64,000 bases of DNA from the NCBI GenBank assembly GCA_016720065.1, contig JADJXY010000002.1:261001-325000 (forward strand). The letters run 5' to 3'. The position numbers and the translations under genes are program-made. Position 1 is the first letter of the stretch. Every line of letters begins with the position of its first letter. Source of the stretch: Betaproteobacteria bacterium. Lineage in GTDB: Bacteria; Pseudomonadota; Gammaproteobacteria; Burkholderiales; Rhodocyclaceae. Shown here in pieces: positions 31,185 to 39,860 of the stretch. The notes beneath the pieces were generated by a model. The model had not been told where the DNA came from. It ran no database searches and worked only from the letters and a program-made list of their open reading frames with translations.

Positions 31185-32591
31185 ATGCCGAAGACGCTCT
31201 ACGACAAGCTTTGGGAAAGCCATGTTGTCCGCCAGGAGGACGACGGGACCGCCCTTCTTTACATCGACCGCCACCTGGTGCACGAAGTCACCAGCCCCCA
31301 GGCTTTCGAAGGCCTGAAACTCGCCGGCCGCAGGCCCTGGCGGATTTCCTCCATCGTCGCCACCGCCGACCACAACACGCCGACGGATCACTGGGATGAA
31401 GGCATCAAGGATCCGGTGTCCCGGCTACAGGTCGAAACCCTGGATGCCAACATCCGCGAGGTCGGCGCCCTGGCCTATTTCCCCTTCAGGGATCCCAAGC
31501 AGGGCATCGTCCACGTGGTAGGCCCCGAAAACGGTGCCACCCTGCCCGGGATGACCGTGGTGTGCGGCGATTCGCACACCTCCACTCACGGCGCCTTCGC
31601 CTGTTTGGCACACGGCATCGGGACCTCCGAGGTGGAGCACGTGCTGGCCACGCAGTGCCTGGTGCAGAAAAAGTCAAAGACCATGCTGGTGGCCGTGGAA
31701 GGTCGTCTGGGCAAGGGCGTCACCGGCAAGGACATCGCCCTGGCGGTGATCGGTACCATCGGCACCGCCGGCGGCACGGGCTACGCCATCGAGTTCGCTG
31801 GCAGCGCCATCCGAGGCCTGTCCATGGAAGGTCGCATGACGCTGTGCAACATGGCTATCGAGGCCGGTGCCCGCATGGGATTCGTCGCGGTGGACGACAC
31901 CACGATCCATTACCTCAAGGACCGGCCCTTCTCCCCCAGGGGTGACGCCTGGGAGCAGGCGGTAGCCTACTGGCGCACCCTCAAGTCCGACGAGGGTGCT
32001 CGCTACGACACCGTGGTCAGCTTGCGGGCCGAGGACATCCAGCCCCAGGTGACCTGGGGCACTTCGCCGGAAATGGTCGTCGCCGTGGACGCCGTGGTGC
32101 CCGATCCGGCCCGGCAGGCGGACCCGGTCAAGCGGGAAGGCATGGAGCGTGCCTTGCAATACATGGGGCTGACGCCCAATACGCCGATCAAGGCCATCGC
32201 CATCGACAAGGTCTTCATCGGTTCCTGCACCAATTCCCGTATCGAGGATTTGCGCGAGGCGGCGTCCGTGCTCAAGGGGCGTCATATCGCAGCCAGCGTC
32301 AAGCTGGCCCTGGCCGTACCGGGTTCGGGCCTGGTCAAGCGCCAGGCCGAGGCCGAAGGGTTGGACAAGGTATTCCTGGCCGCCGGCTTCGAGTGGCGCG
32401 AGCCGGGCTGCTCCATGTGCCTGGCCATGAATGCCGACCGCCTGGAGCCGGGTGAGCGCTGTGCCTCCACCTCCAATCGTAATTTCGAAGGCCGCCAGGG
32501 CCCCGGCGGCCGCACCCATCTGGTCAGCCCGGCCATGGCGGCCGCCGCATCCATTGCCGGCCACTTCGCCGACGTTCGCGAACTGCTGTGA
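31185..32591 (+). CDS. leuC: 3-isopropylmalate dehydratase, large subunit
   Basis: Aconitase-family subunit that with LeuD isomerises 2-isopropylmalate in leucine synthesis. 468 residues. The [4Fe-4S] ligands are Cys348 (FIGSCTNSRIED), Cys409 and Cys412 (EPGCSMCLAMN). Substrate motifs include VCGDSHTSTHGAF and GTSEVEHVLATQC. It is followed 11 bases later by two entericidin-like lipoprotein genes and then leuD; this interruption of leuC-leuD is known in betaproteobacteria. Confidence 0.98.
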   Translation: MPKTLYDKLWESHVVRQEDDGTALLYIDRHLVHEVTSPQAFEGLKLAGRRPWRISSIVATADHNTPTDHWDEGIKDPVSRLQVETLDANIREVGALAYFPFRDPKQGIVHVVGPENGATLPGMTVVCGDSHTSTHGAFACLAHGIGTSEVEHVLATQCLVQKKSKTMLVAVEGRLGKGVTGKDIALAVIGTIGTAGGTGYAIEFAGSAIRGLSMEGRMTLCNMAIEAGARMGFVAVDDTTIHYLKDRPFSPRGDAWEQAVAYWRTLKSDEGARYDTVVSLRAEDIQPQVTWGTSPEMVVAVDAVVPDPARQADPVKREGMERALQYMGLTPNTPIKAIAIDKVFIGSCTNSRIEDLREAASVLKGRHIAASVKLALAVPGSGLVKRQAEAEGLDKVFLAAGFEWREPGCSMCLAMNADRLEPGERCASTSNRNFEGRQGPGGRTHLVSPAMAAAASIAGHFADVRELL

Positions 32592-32602
32592 GGAGTGCCC
32601 CG

Positions 32603-32731
32603 ATGAAGAAATGTCTTGGATTCATCCTGGCTGGTGTTTTCGCGCTTGTCCTGACCGGCTGCAATACGGTTCATGGCATGGGTAAGGACATCAAAAAAGG
32701 TGGAGAAGCCATTGAAAAGGCTGGGAAATAG
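32603..32731 (+). CDS. Entericidin-like small lipoprotein 1
   Basis: 42 residues: MKKCLGFILAGVFALVLTGC is a lipoprotein signal with Cys20, followed by NTVHGMGKDIKKGGEAIEKA-type sequence, the entericidin signature (N-T-x-x-G-x-G-K-D-I-x-x-G-G-x-x-I-x-x-A). The mature peptide is only about 23 residues, amphipathic and lipid-anchored. E. coli EcnA/EcnB form an antidote/toxin pair linked to stationary-phase lysis. Here the gene begins 11 bases after leuC with AGGAG upstream, in the middle of the leu operon. It has a twin 18 bases downstream and is more basic than that twin. Confidence 0.85.
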   Translation: MKKCLGFILAGVFALVLTGCNTVHGMGKDIKKGGEAIEKAGK

Positions 32732-32749
32732 CAATTGAAGGAGAATGCC

Positions 32750-32881
32750 ATGAAGAGAAAACTTTCCCTCGTTATAGCCCTCGGCACCGTGCTGGCGATG
32801 CTCACCGCATGCAACACCATGCAGGGCATCGGCAAGGACATCGAGAAGGGTGGCCAGGCCATCGAGAAGGCTGCCAAGTAA
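32750..32881 (+). CDS. Entericidin-like small lipoprotein 2
   Basis: 43 residues: signal MKRKLSLVIALGTVLAMLTA with lipidated Cys21, then NTMQGIGKDIEKGGQAIEKA. It is a paralogue of the preceding gene, with near-identical mature peptides; the main differences are acidic for basic residues (DIEKGGQA versus DIKKGGEA). A strong GAAGGAG lies 6 bases before the ATG. Its stop TAA overlaps the leuD ATG (TAATG), so leuD translation is probably coupled to it. Confidence 0.87.
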   Translation: MKRKLSLVIALGTVLAMLTACNTMQGIGKDIEKGGQAIEKAAK

Positions 32882-33519
32882 TGGAGAAGTTTGTTCGTCT
32901 CGAAGGCCTGGTGGCGCCTCTGGATCGCAATAACGTCGATACCGATGCCATCATCCCCAAGCAGTTCCTGAAATCGATCAAGCGTTCCGGCTTCGGCCCC
33001 AACGCTTTTGACGAATGGCGCTACATGGATGTCGGCGAGCCGGGGCAGGATTGCGCCCGGCGGCCGAAGAACCCCAATTTCGTGCTCAACCAGGCGCGCT
33101 ACCAGGGGGCGCAAATCCTCATCACCCGCCAGAACTTCGGTTGTGGCTCGTCCCGGGAGCACGCCCCTTGGGCGCTGCTGGATTTCGGCTTCAAGGCCAT
33201 CATCGCCGAGAGCTTTGCGGACATTTTCTTCAACAACTGCTTCAAGAACGGCATCCTGCCCATCGTCTTGCCGGCGGGGGAAGTGGACGCGCTGTTCCAG
33301 CAGGTGCAGGCGACGCCGGGCTACAAGCTGGTGGTCGATTTGCCGGCCCAGGCAGTGATCCGCCCCGACGGCCACGGGATTCAGTTCCTGGTGGACGCCT
33401 TCCGCAAGGAGTGCCTGATCAACGGTTGGGATGATATCGGCCTGACCCTGCGCCATGCCGACGCCATCCGTGCATTCGAAGAGAAGCGCCGCATCGAGCA
33501 GCCCTGGCTGTTCGCGTAA
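32881..33519 (+). CDS. leuD: 3-isopropylmalate dehydratase, small subunit
   Basis: Swivelling-domain subunit of isopropylmalate isomerase. 212 residues starting MEKFVRLEGLVAPLDRNNVD (the usual N-terminus). Typical motifs are DTDAIIPKQFLK, the catalytic-domain NFGCGSSREHAPWAL (about 87-101) and FNNCFKNGILPI. The start codon overlaps the stop of the second entericidin-like gene. leuB follows after 12 bases. Confidence 0.98.
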   Translation: MEKFVRLEGLVAPLDRNNVDTDAIIPKQFLKSIKRSGFGPNAFDEWRYMDVGEPGQDCARRPKNPNFVLNQARYQGAQILITRQNFGCGSSREHAPWALLDFGFKAIIAESFADIFFNNCFKNGILPIVLPAGEVDALFQQVQATPGYKLVVDLPAQAVIRPDGHGIQFLVDAFRKECLINGWDDIGLTLRHADAIRAFEEKRRIEQPWLFA

Positions 33520-33531
33520 CAAGGAAAAAGC

Positions 33532-34587
33532 ATGAAGATTTGCGTACTCCCCGGGGACGGCATCGGTCCCGAAATCACGGCCGAGGCCGTGCGTGTGCTC
33601 AAGGCCCTCGATCTCAAGTTCGAGATGGAAGAAGCCCTCCTCGGAGGTGCGGCGGTGGATGCCACCGGCGCCCCCTATCCTGAGGCCACCCAGAAGCTCG
33701 CCCGCGCGGCGGATGCGGTGCTCCTCGGCGCCGTCGGCGGCCCCCAGTGGGACCGCCTGCCCCGGGAGCAGCGTCCGGAGCGCGGCCTGCTGGGCATCCG
33801 CAAGGATCTCAACCTCTTCGCCAACCTGCGTCCGGCCATTCTCTATCCCGAACTGGCCAACGCCTCCACCCTCAAGCCGGAAGTGGTGGCGGGGCTCGAC
33901 ATCCTCATCGTCCGCGAACTGACCGGCGACATCTACTTCGGCCAGCCCCGCGGCGTGCGGGAAGAAAATGGCGAGCGGGTCGGCTTCAACACCATGGTCT
34001 ACAGCGAGTCGGAAATCCGCCGCATTGGCCATGTCGCCTTCCAGGCCGCCCGGAAGCGCAACAAGAAATTGTGTTCGGTGGACAAGATGAACGTCCTCGA
34101 ATGCACCCAACTGTGGCGCGACGTGATGATCGAGGTGGCCAAGGACTACCCGGACGTGGAACTCAGCCACATGCTGGTGGACAACGCCGCCATGCAGTTG
34201 GTCAAGGCCCCCAAGCAGTTCGACGTGATGGTCACCGGCAACATGTTCGGCGACATTCTGTCCGACGAAGCCTCCATGCTTACCGGCTCCATCGGCATGC
34301 TGCCCTCGGCCTCCCTGGACGAGAAGAACAAGGGCCTCTACGAGCCCTCCCATGGCTCGGCCCCGGACATCGCCGGCAAGGGCGTGGCCAATCCGCTCGC
34401 CACCATCCTGTCGGCGGCGATGCTGCTGCGCTACACCTTTGGCCTGGAAGAGCAGGCACTGCGGGTGGAAAATGCGGTCAAAAAGGTTCTGGCCCAGGGT
34501 TACCGCACCGGTGACATCTACGAGCGCGGCACCACCAAGGTGGGGACTCGGGAAATGGGCGACGCCGTGCTGGCGGCCCTCGCGTAA
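33532..34587 (+). CDS. leuB: 3-isopropylmalate dehydrogenase
   Basis: NAD-dependent oxidative decarboxylation of 3-isopropylmalate, third step of leucine synthesis. 351 residues. LPGDGIGPEI near the N-terminus, LRPAILYPEL, RELTGDIYFGQPRG, and the metal/substrate region MVTGNMFGDILSDEASMLTG followed by EPSHGSAPDIAGKGVANP for NAD. An AAGGAAAA site precedes the ATG. asd follows 48 bases later, so leucine and aspartate-family genes may share a transcript up to the terminator at 35794. Confidence 0.98.
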   Translation: MKICVLPGDGIGPEITAEAVRVLKALDLKFEMEEALLGGAAVDATGAPYPEATQKLARAADAVLLGAVGGPQWDRLPREQRPERGLLGIRKDLNLFANLRPAILYPELANASTLKPEVVAGLDILIVRELTGDIYFGQPRGVREENGERVGFNTMVYSESEIRRIGHVAFQAARKRNKKLCSVDKMNVLECTQLWRDVMIEVAKDYPDVELSHMLVDNAAMQLVKAPKQFDVMVTGNMFGDILSDEASMLTGSIGMLPSASLDEKNKGLYEPSHGSAPDIAGKGVANPLATILSAAMLLRYTFGLEEQALRVENAVKKVLAQGYRTGDIYERGTTKVGTREMGDAVLAALA

Positions 34588-34635
34588 TACGAAAAGCGCT
34601 GTGGCGCGTTGAACGATTTTTTGGAGAGAGTCGAA

Positions 34636-35769
34636 ATGAGAAAGGTTGGTCTGGTTGGTTGGCGCGGCATGGTCGGTTCCGTCCTCATGCAGCGCATGGT
34701 GGAAGAGGGCGACTTCGCCCATATCGATCCCGTCTATTTCTCCACCTCCAACGCCGGTGGCAAGGCTCCGGTGTTCGGCGGCAAGGAAGCTTCCTTGCCT
34801 CTGCAGGATGCCTCCAACATCGAGGCCCTCAAAGCCTGCGAGATCATCATCACCTGCCAGGGCGGCGACTACACCAAGGACGTCTTCCCGGCACTGCGTT
34901 CCGCCGGCTGGAACGGCCACTGGATCGACGCCGCCTCCGCCCTGCGCATGAAGGACGACGCGGTCATCATCCTCGACCCGGTCAACATGCACGTCATCAA
35001 GGATGCTCTCGCCAAAGGCGGCAAGAACTGGATCGGCGGCAACTGCACCGTCTCCCTCATGCTCATGGGCCTGGGCGGCCTCTTCCAGCACAACCTGGTG
35101 GAGTGGATTTCCTCCATGACCTACCAGGCGGCCTCCGGCGCCGGCGCCCAGAACATGCGCGAACTGATCGCCCAGATGGGCGCCATCCACGCCTCCGTCG
35201 CCGACCTGCTGGCCGATCCGGCCTCCGCCATTCTGGAGATCGACCGCAAGGTGGCCGAGACCATCCGTTCCGACGCCTTCCCCAGGAAGAACTTCCGCAA
35301 CACCCCCCTGGCCGGCAGTCTCATTCCCTGGATCGACGTGCCTGTCGAGGGGGGGCAGTCCAAAGAAGAATGGAAGGGCGGCGCCGAGTGCAACAAGATT
35401 CTCGGCAACCCGGCCTTCCGCACCCCGGGTTCGATCCCCATCGACGGCCTGTGCGTGCGTATCGGCGCCATGCGCTGCCACTCCCAGGCGCTCACCATCA
35501 AGCTCAGGAAAGATGTTCCCCTGGACGAAGTGTCCGACATCATCGCCAAGGGCAATCAATGGGCCAAGGTCGTGCCGAACGAGCGCGAAATCAGTGAGCG
35601 GGAACTGACCCCCGCCGCCGTGACCGGCACCCTGACGGTTCCCGTCGGCCGCTTGCACAAGATGGCCATGGGGCCTGAGTATCTGGCCGCCTTCACCTGC
35701 GGCGACCAGCTGCTGTGGGGCGCTGCCGAGCCCCTGCGCCGCATGCTGCGTATCCTGCTCGACGCCTGA
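34636..35769 (+). CDS. asd: Aspartate-semialdehyde dehydrogenase
   Basis: NADPH-dependent reduction of aspartyl phosphate to the semialdehyde, which feeds lysine (DapA, this window), threonine and methionine. 377 residues of the gammaproteobacterial-type Asd: VGLVGWRGMVGSVLMQRM (NADP loop), catalytic Cys137 in GGNCTVSLMLMGLGG, and RIGAMRCHSQALTIKL with the catalytic His. The ATG at 34636 gives the standard N-terminus MRKVGLVGWRGMVGS. A strong terminator follows 24 bases after the stop. Confidence 0.98.
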   Translation: MRKVGLVGWRGMVGSVLMQRMVEEGDFAHIDPVYFSTSNAGGKAPVFGGKEASLPLQDASNIEALKACEIIITCQGGDYTKDVFPALRSAGWNGHWIDAASALRMKDDAVIILDPVNMHVIKDALAKGGKNWIGGNCTVSLMLMGLGGLFQHNLVEWISSMTYQAASGAGAQNMRELIAQMGAIHASVADLLADPASAILEIDRKVAETIRSDAFPRKNFRNTPLAGSLIPWIDVPVEGGQSKEEWKGGAECNKILGNPAFRTPGSIPIDGLCVRIGAMRCHSQALTIKLRKDVPLDEVSDIIAKGNQWAKVVPNEREISERELTPAAVTGTLTVPVGRLHKMAMGPEYLAAFTCGDQLLWGAAEPLRRMLRILLDA

Positions 35770-35793
35770 CCCTCAAGGCCTTGAACGCAAAAG

Positions 35794-35820
35794 ACCGGGG
35801 CTGCGGCCCCGGTTTTTTTT
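35794..35820 (+). terminator. Rho-independent terminator after asd
   Basis: Perfect 8-bp stem ACCGGGGC/GCCCCGGT (35794-35801 with 35806-35813), loop TGCG, then eight T (35813-35820). It closes the leuC-asd transcription unit. Confidence 0.95.
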
Positions 35821-35865
35821 GTTGGGATTATGCCTACAGGGCGAAAAACTAGAAGCGGGATTAGC

Positions 35866-35894
35866 TTGCATAGCTAAGTTCATGATGTTATTTT
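35866..35894 (+). promoter_or_regulatory. Promoter of fimV
   Basis: TTGCAT (35866-35871), 17-base spacer, TATTTT (35889-35894). An inverted repeat TTAGCT/AGCTAA (35861-35866 with 35872-35877) straddles the -35 and could be an operator. Transcription would start about 25 bases before the GTG. Confidence 0.55.
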
Positions 35895-35926
35895 AAAAGC
35901 CCCATTTCGACGCTCAGGGTGGCGCC

Positions 35927-38900
35927 GTGAAAAAAAATCTCGCAAATCGATTCAAGATGCGTGCTGCGGTCGCTGCCGTGGCCTCCTGTCTGACCCTGAT
36001 GCCCGGGCTCGCCGATGCGGCTGGTCTCGGCAGGATCACTGTCCTTTCCGGACTGGGTCAGCCCTTGAGGGCGGAGGTCGAACTGAGCGCGACGCGCGAC
36101 GAACTGGTCGGCATGACGGCGCGCCTCGCGCCCCAGGATGCCTTCCGCCAGGCGGGGGTCGAATTCCCCTCGGGTCTGCTCGACCTGCGCTTCGCGGTCG
36201 ACCGGCGGACCAACGGCAAGTCCGTCGTGCGGATCACGTCGTCCAAACCGGTGAACGAACCCTTCCTCGATTTCCTGGTGGAACTCAACTGGCCGGCGGG
36301 CCGGCTGGTGCGGGAGTACACCTTCCTGCTCGATCCGCCGGAGGTTGCTGCCGCGGCTGCAGGCCAGCCTGTTTCCGTGGCGGAAGCCAAACCCGTAGCC
36401 TCCGTGCGAGGGGGGGGGTCCGATGGGGCCGCTCCGGAAGCGGCCAGGGCTCCCGCCAAGCGTGAGGCCAAACCCCGGGCGGCGGCCCCCGAGCCGGCAG
36501 CGTCCGCCGGGGGGGGGAGCCGCGAGGTCAAGACCGGTGACACCCTGGGAAAAATAGCCCGGGAAACGCGCCACGAGGGCGTTTCGCTGGAGCAGATGCT
36601 GGTCGGATTGTTCAAGTCCAATTCCGAAGCCTTCATCGGCGGCAATATGCACCGCTTGAAATCCGGTGCCATCCTGAACGTGCCGGACCGGGAAACCGTC
36701 GCCGCCATTCCCGAAGCTGAAGCCAAGCAGGTCTACGTATCCCACACTGCGGACTGGAATGGTTATCGCAAGAAACTGGCGGCCGCGACTGCCGACGGGC
36801 CTGCCCAGGCGGATGGGGGCACTCAGGCCGCAGCGGGGAAGATCACCCCCAAGGTGGAAGAGAAAGCTGCACCGGCCGACGCAGGCAAGGACCAGGTCAA
36901 GGTATCCAAGACCGAGGCCGCCGGCAAAGGAGCCAAGGGACGTAGCGGCGAAGAGGATGTTGTCGCCAAGGACAGGGCGCTCAGGGAAGCCAACGAGCGC
37001 ATGGCCATGCTGGAGAAAAACGTCACTGAACTCCAGAAACTGGTGGAGTTGAAGAACCAGAGCCTGGCGGAGCTGCAAAAGCAGTCCGCGGGCAAGAAGC
37101 CCGAAGATAGCAAAGCGGCTGAAGCCGCCCGGAGAGCAGAAGAAACGAAAAAGGCCGAGGAGGCGAAGAAGGCCGAGGAGGCCCGTAAGCTCGAGGAAGC
37201 CAAGAAGGCCGAGGAATCGAGGAAAGCCCTCGAAGCTCAGATGGCGGAGCAGACCAAAAAGGCCGCCGAAGCCAAGAAAGCCGAAGAAGCCAAGAAGGCC
37301 GAAGAAACCAGGTTGGCCGAGGAGGCCAAAAAGGTAGAGGAAGCCAAGAAGGCCGAGGAGGCCAAAAAGGCTGCAGAGGCCGCGAAGCCCGCTGAACCGC
37401 CCAAGCCCCCTGAACCCCAGGCTGCCGCGGAAGCGCCGAAGCCCGCCGAAGCACCCAAGCCGGCCGAGTCCCCGAAACCGCCTCCCAAGAAACCCGTCCC
37501 CCCACCCCCGCCCGAGCCGGAACCGGAAGAGATGGATCTCTTCCTTCCCATCGCCGGGGGCGGTGCCATCGCAGCCCTTCTGGCCGGCTATCTCTTCTAT
37601 CGCCGGCGCAAGGCCCCGCTGCCCTCCGTGCCGACTACCGCCGTTCCAAGTCCTTCCAGCCTGGGCCCCAATTCGGTTTTCCGGGCGACGGGAGGCCAGA
37701 GCGTGGATACCGGTCAAACGCCCCCCCGGACGGCCGATTTCAGCCAGACCGGACCGGGCACCATCGACACGGACGAAGTCGATCCTGTCGCCGAGGCGGA
37801 TGTTTACATGGCCTATGGGCGCGATGCCCAGGCCGAGGAGATTCTCCTCGAAGCCATGCAGAAGGACCCGCAGCGCCTCGCCATTCACGCCAAGCTGCTC
37901 GAAATCTACGCCAACCGCAAGAGTGTCAAGCAATTCGAGACCCTGGCGAGCGAACTCTACGCCCAGACCGGCGGCGCCGGTCCCGAATGGGAGAAGGTGG
38001 CTGGTCTCGGGGCCAAGCTGGATCCGGGCAATCCCCTCTACACCACCGGTCGCGCATCGGTAGGGGGTGCGGCGGAATTCGATGCAGACGCCACCATGGT
38101 CGCGTCGGCCAAGACCGGCGACGCCCTGCGCTCGACGGTCACCTTGCCGGGTGCCTTGGGCCAGATGGCTTCCGCCGCCACGGCGGCGGCTCCCTCCGGC
38201 TCCTACGCCGGGGCCGAGGCGACGGTGGTGAAGCCCTTGCAGGAGGCTGCCACGGGCAGCGAAACGGCGCCGGTGGAAAACGAGCTCATGAGCCTCGATT
38301 TCGACCTGGGTCCGGCGCCCGCCGCAGCACCTGCGGAAGCGGCCGCAGCGCCTGCCGAACTGGACGAGGACGAGGTTGCCTTCGTCGATACGGTCACCAA
38401 TGCCGAGGCCAACGTCGTCGATTTCAATCTGGACGCCAATCGCCCGCCCCAGGCCCCCGTGCCCGCGGCCCCGGCCGAACCGGAAATGCTCGATTTCGAC
38501 TTGGGCTTCGGTACTGAAGCCGCCCCGGCGGAGGATTACCAGAGCACCCACAAGCTTCACGTCCGCGATACCCTGGGGGCGGCCGCCACGGTGCCCGAGC
38601 AGGCCGCCGCCGAGGCCCCTTATGCCGAGGAATTCAACCTGGATTTGCCGGTGGCCGGGGAAACCATGGTCAATCCGCAGGTGCTCGACCTCGATGCGCC
38701 GCCCCTCAGTCCCGAATCCACCGTCGTCAACCCCTTGGCCATGATGCAGGAACCCCCGTCCAAGGTCGATGACGAGATCGTGGACATTGGCGTGGTGGAT
38801 GGCGATGCCCTGGAGTTCGACGTCAAGCTCACCGATTCGACCATCCTGGGGCAGCCCATGCAGGCTCCCAGCTTCGACATGGGTTCGATCAACCTCGATC

Positions 38901-39151
38901 TGGCTGCCGAACCCGTGGCGCCGCCGGCAGCGGCAGAGGCGCCCGCCCCTGCCGACGAGCCCGTGGCCGACGACAGTGTAGGCATGGGAACCCAGTGGGA
39001 GGCTGTCAGCACGAAGCTTGATCTCGCCAAGGCCTATGAGGAAATGGGCGACCTGGAAGGGGCCCGGGAACTCTTGCAGGAAGTCCTGAGTGAAGGTTCG
39101 CCGGCCCTGGCCGAGCAGGCCCAGGCCATTCTGGCACGCATCGGAAACTGA
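35927..39151 (+). CDS. fimV: FimV-like polar hub / pilus assembly protein
   Basis: Large bitopic protein needed for type IV pilus function and cell-pole organisation. 1074 residues in order: signal peptide (1-32), FimV N-terminal domain (AAGLGRITVLSGLGQPLRAE onward, to about 135), LysM-type peptidoglycan-binding domain (about 200-260, REVKTGDTLGKIARETR), a long Lys/Ala/Glu coiled coil (about 345-490), a Pro-rich stretch, one membrane helix (about 540-558), an acidic low-complexity cytoplasmic part, and the C-terminal TPR-like FimV domain (about 1025-1074, AKAYEEMGDLEGARELLQEV). The start is GTG with AGGGTGG upstream. It is placed between asd and truA as in Pseudomonas. The coiled-coil repeats are likely to vary in length between strains. 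Confidence 0.93.
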   Translation: MKKNLANRFKMRAAVAAVASCLTLMPGLADAAGLGRITVLSGLGQPLRAEVELSATRDELVGMTARLAPQDAFRQAGVEFPSGLLDLRFAVDRRTNGKSVVRITSSKPVNEPFLDFLVELNWPAGRLVREYTFLLDPPEVAAAAAGQPVSVAEAKPVASVRGGGSDGAAPEAARAPAKREAKPRAAAPEPAASAGGGSREVKTGDTLGKIARETRHEGVSLEQMLVGLFKSNSEAFIGGNMHRLKSGAILNVPDRETVAAIPEAEAKQVYVSHTADWNGYRKKLAAATADGPAQADGGTQAAAGKITPKVEEKAAPADAGKDQVKVSKTEAAGKGAKGRSGEEDVVAKDRALREANERMAMLEKNVTELQKLVELKNQSLAELQKQSAGKKPEDSKAAEAARRAEETKKAEEAKKAEEARKLEEAKKAEESRKALEAQMAEQTKKAAEAKKAEEAKKAEETRLAEEAKKVEEAKKAEEAKKAAEAAKPAEPPKPPEPQAAAEAPKPAEAPKPAESPKPPPKKPVPPPPPEPEPEEMDLFLPIAGGGAIAALLAGYLFYRRRKAPLPSVPTTAVPSPSSLGPNSVFRATGGQSVDTGQTPPRTADFSQTGPGTIDTDEVDPVAEADVYMAYGRDAQAEEILLEAMQKDPQRLAIHAKLLEIYANRKSVKQFETLASELYAQTGGAGPEWEKVAGLGAKLDPGNPLYTTGRASVGGAAEFDADATMVASAKTGDALRSTVTLPGALGQMASAATAAAPSGSYAGAEATVVKPLQEAATGSETAPVENELMSLDFDLGPAPAAAPAEAAAAPAELDEDEVAFVDTVTNAEANVVDFNLDANRPPQAPVPAAPAEPEMLDFDLGFGTEAAPAEDYQSTHKLHVRDTLGAAATVPEQAAAEAPYAEEFNLDLPVAGETMVNPQVLDLDAPPLSPESTVVNPLAMMQEPPSKVDDEIVDIGVVDGDALEFDVKLTDSTILGQPMQAPSFDMGSINLDLAAEPVAPPAAAEAPAPADEPVADDSVGMGTQWEAVSTKLDLAKAYEEMGDLEGARELLQEVLSEGSPALAEQAQAILARIGN

Positions 39152-39260
39152 GCTTCACCTTGTTCAGCGATGGCCCCCGGAGCGGGGCCATCGTCGTTTC
39201 CGGGCCCGCGTTCGGGGCTCTGCGGGGTAGCCCCGGGCGGTTCCGGGCTAGAATCCGCGC

Positions 39261-39860
39261 ATGATCCATCCCGGCGCCGTCGTTCTCACCTGGCTGCTCG
39301 CCACCGTGACCCTGCAATTCCTCGGGGCTCACGCCCTGGGCCTTGCTGCGCTGGCCCTTTTGCTGACGGGTAAAGGGGTCATCGGGCGCTGGGCCCGCCA
39401 GGTACGCCGGGCGCGCTGGCTGTTGCTGACCCTGGCGCTTGTCTTCGCTTTCGGCACGCCGGGGGAGGCTGCCTTTCCCGTGGCCTGGGCGCCCACCGAT
39501 GCCGGCGTGGAAGCGGCGGGCCTGCATGGTTTTCGCCTGGTGCTCCTCCTGGGCCTCCTCGCTCTATTGTTCGAGTGGCTCGACCGCAGACGTCTGATCG
39601 TCGGTCTGGGGTCCATCGCCGCACCCCTGCGCTGTGTCGGCCTGCCCGTCGACGCTGCCGTGGTGCGTCTTGCCCTGGTCTTCGAATACCTGGAGACCCA
39701 GCCGGACAAGGGGTCCTGGAGAAGCATCCTGCAAGGGGCGGAAGGCGACGCTGCGGGACCGGACGTCCTGCAACTGGAGATCACCTCCTGGCGACTGCGC
39801 GATGCTTTCCTCCCGGGGGCGGCACTGGTTGTCCTTGTCGGCCTCGGGGCGCTGCCATGA
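39261..39860 (+). CDS. CbiQ/EcfT-like multi-pass membrane protein, uncertain
   Basis: 199 residues with hydrophobic segments at VVLTWLLATVTLQFLGAHAL, GLAALALLLTG, WLLLTLALVFAFG, RLVLLLGLLALLFEWL and PGAALVVLVGLGALP. The long amphipathic region between helices (WLDRRRLIVGLGSIAAPLRC, VVRLALVFEYL) recalls the coupling helices of EcfT/CbiQ transporter subunits, but no ATPase or S-component gene is adjacent. The stop overlaps the truA start (ATGA). A TAGAAT box (39249-39254) ends 6 bases before the ATG. The assignment is tentative. Confidence 0.5.
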   Translation: MIHPGAVVLTWLLATVTLQFLGAHALGLAALALLLTGKGVIGRWARQVRRARWLLLTLALVFAFGTPGEAAFPVAWAPTDAGVEAAGLHGFRLVLLLGLLALLFEWLDRRRLIVGLGSIAAPLRCVGLPVDAAVVRLALVFEYLETQPDKGSWRSILQGAEGDAAGPDVLQLEITSWRLRDAFLPGAALVVLVGLGALP

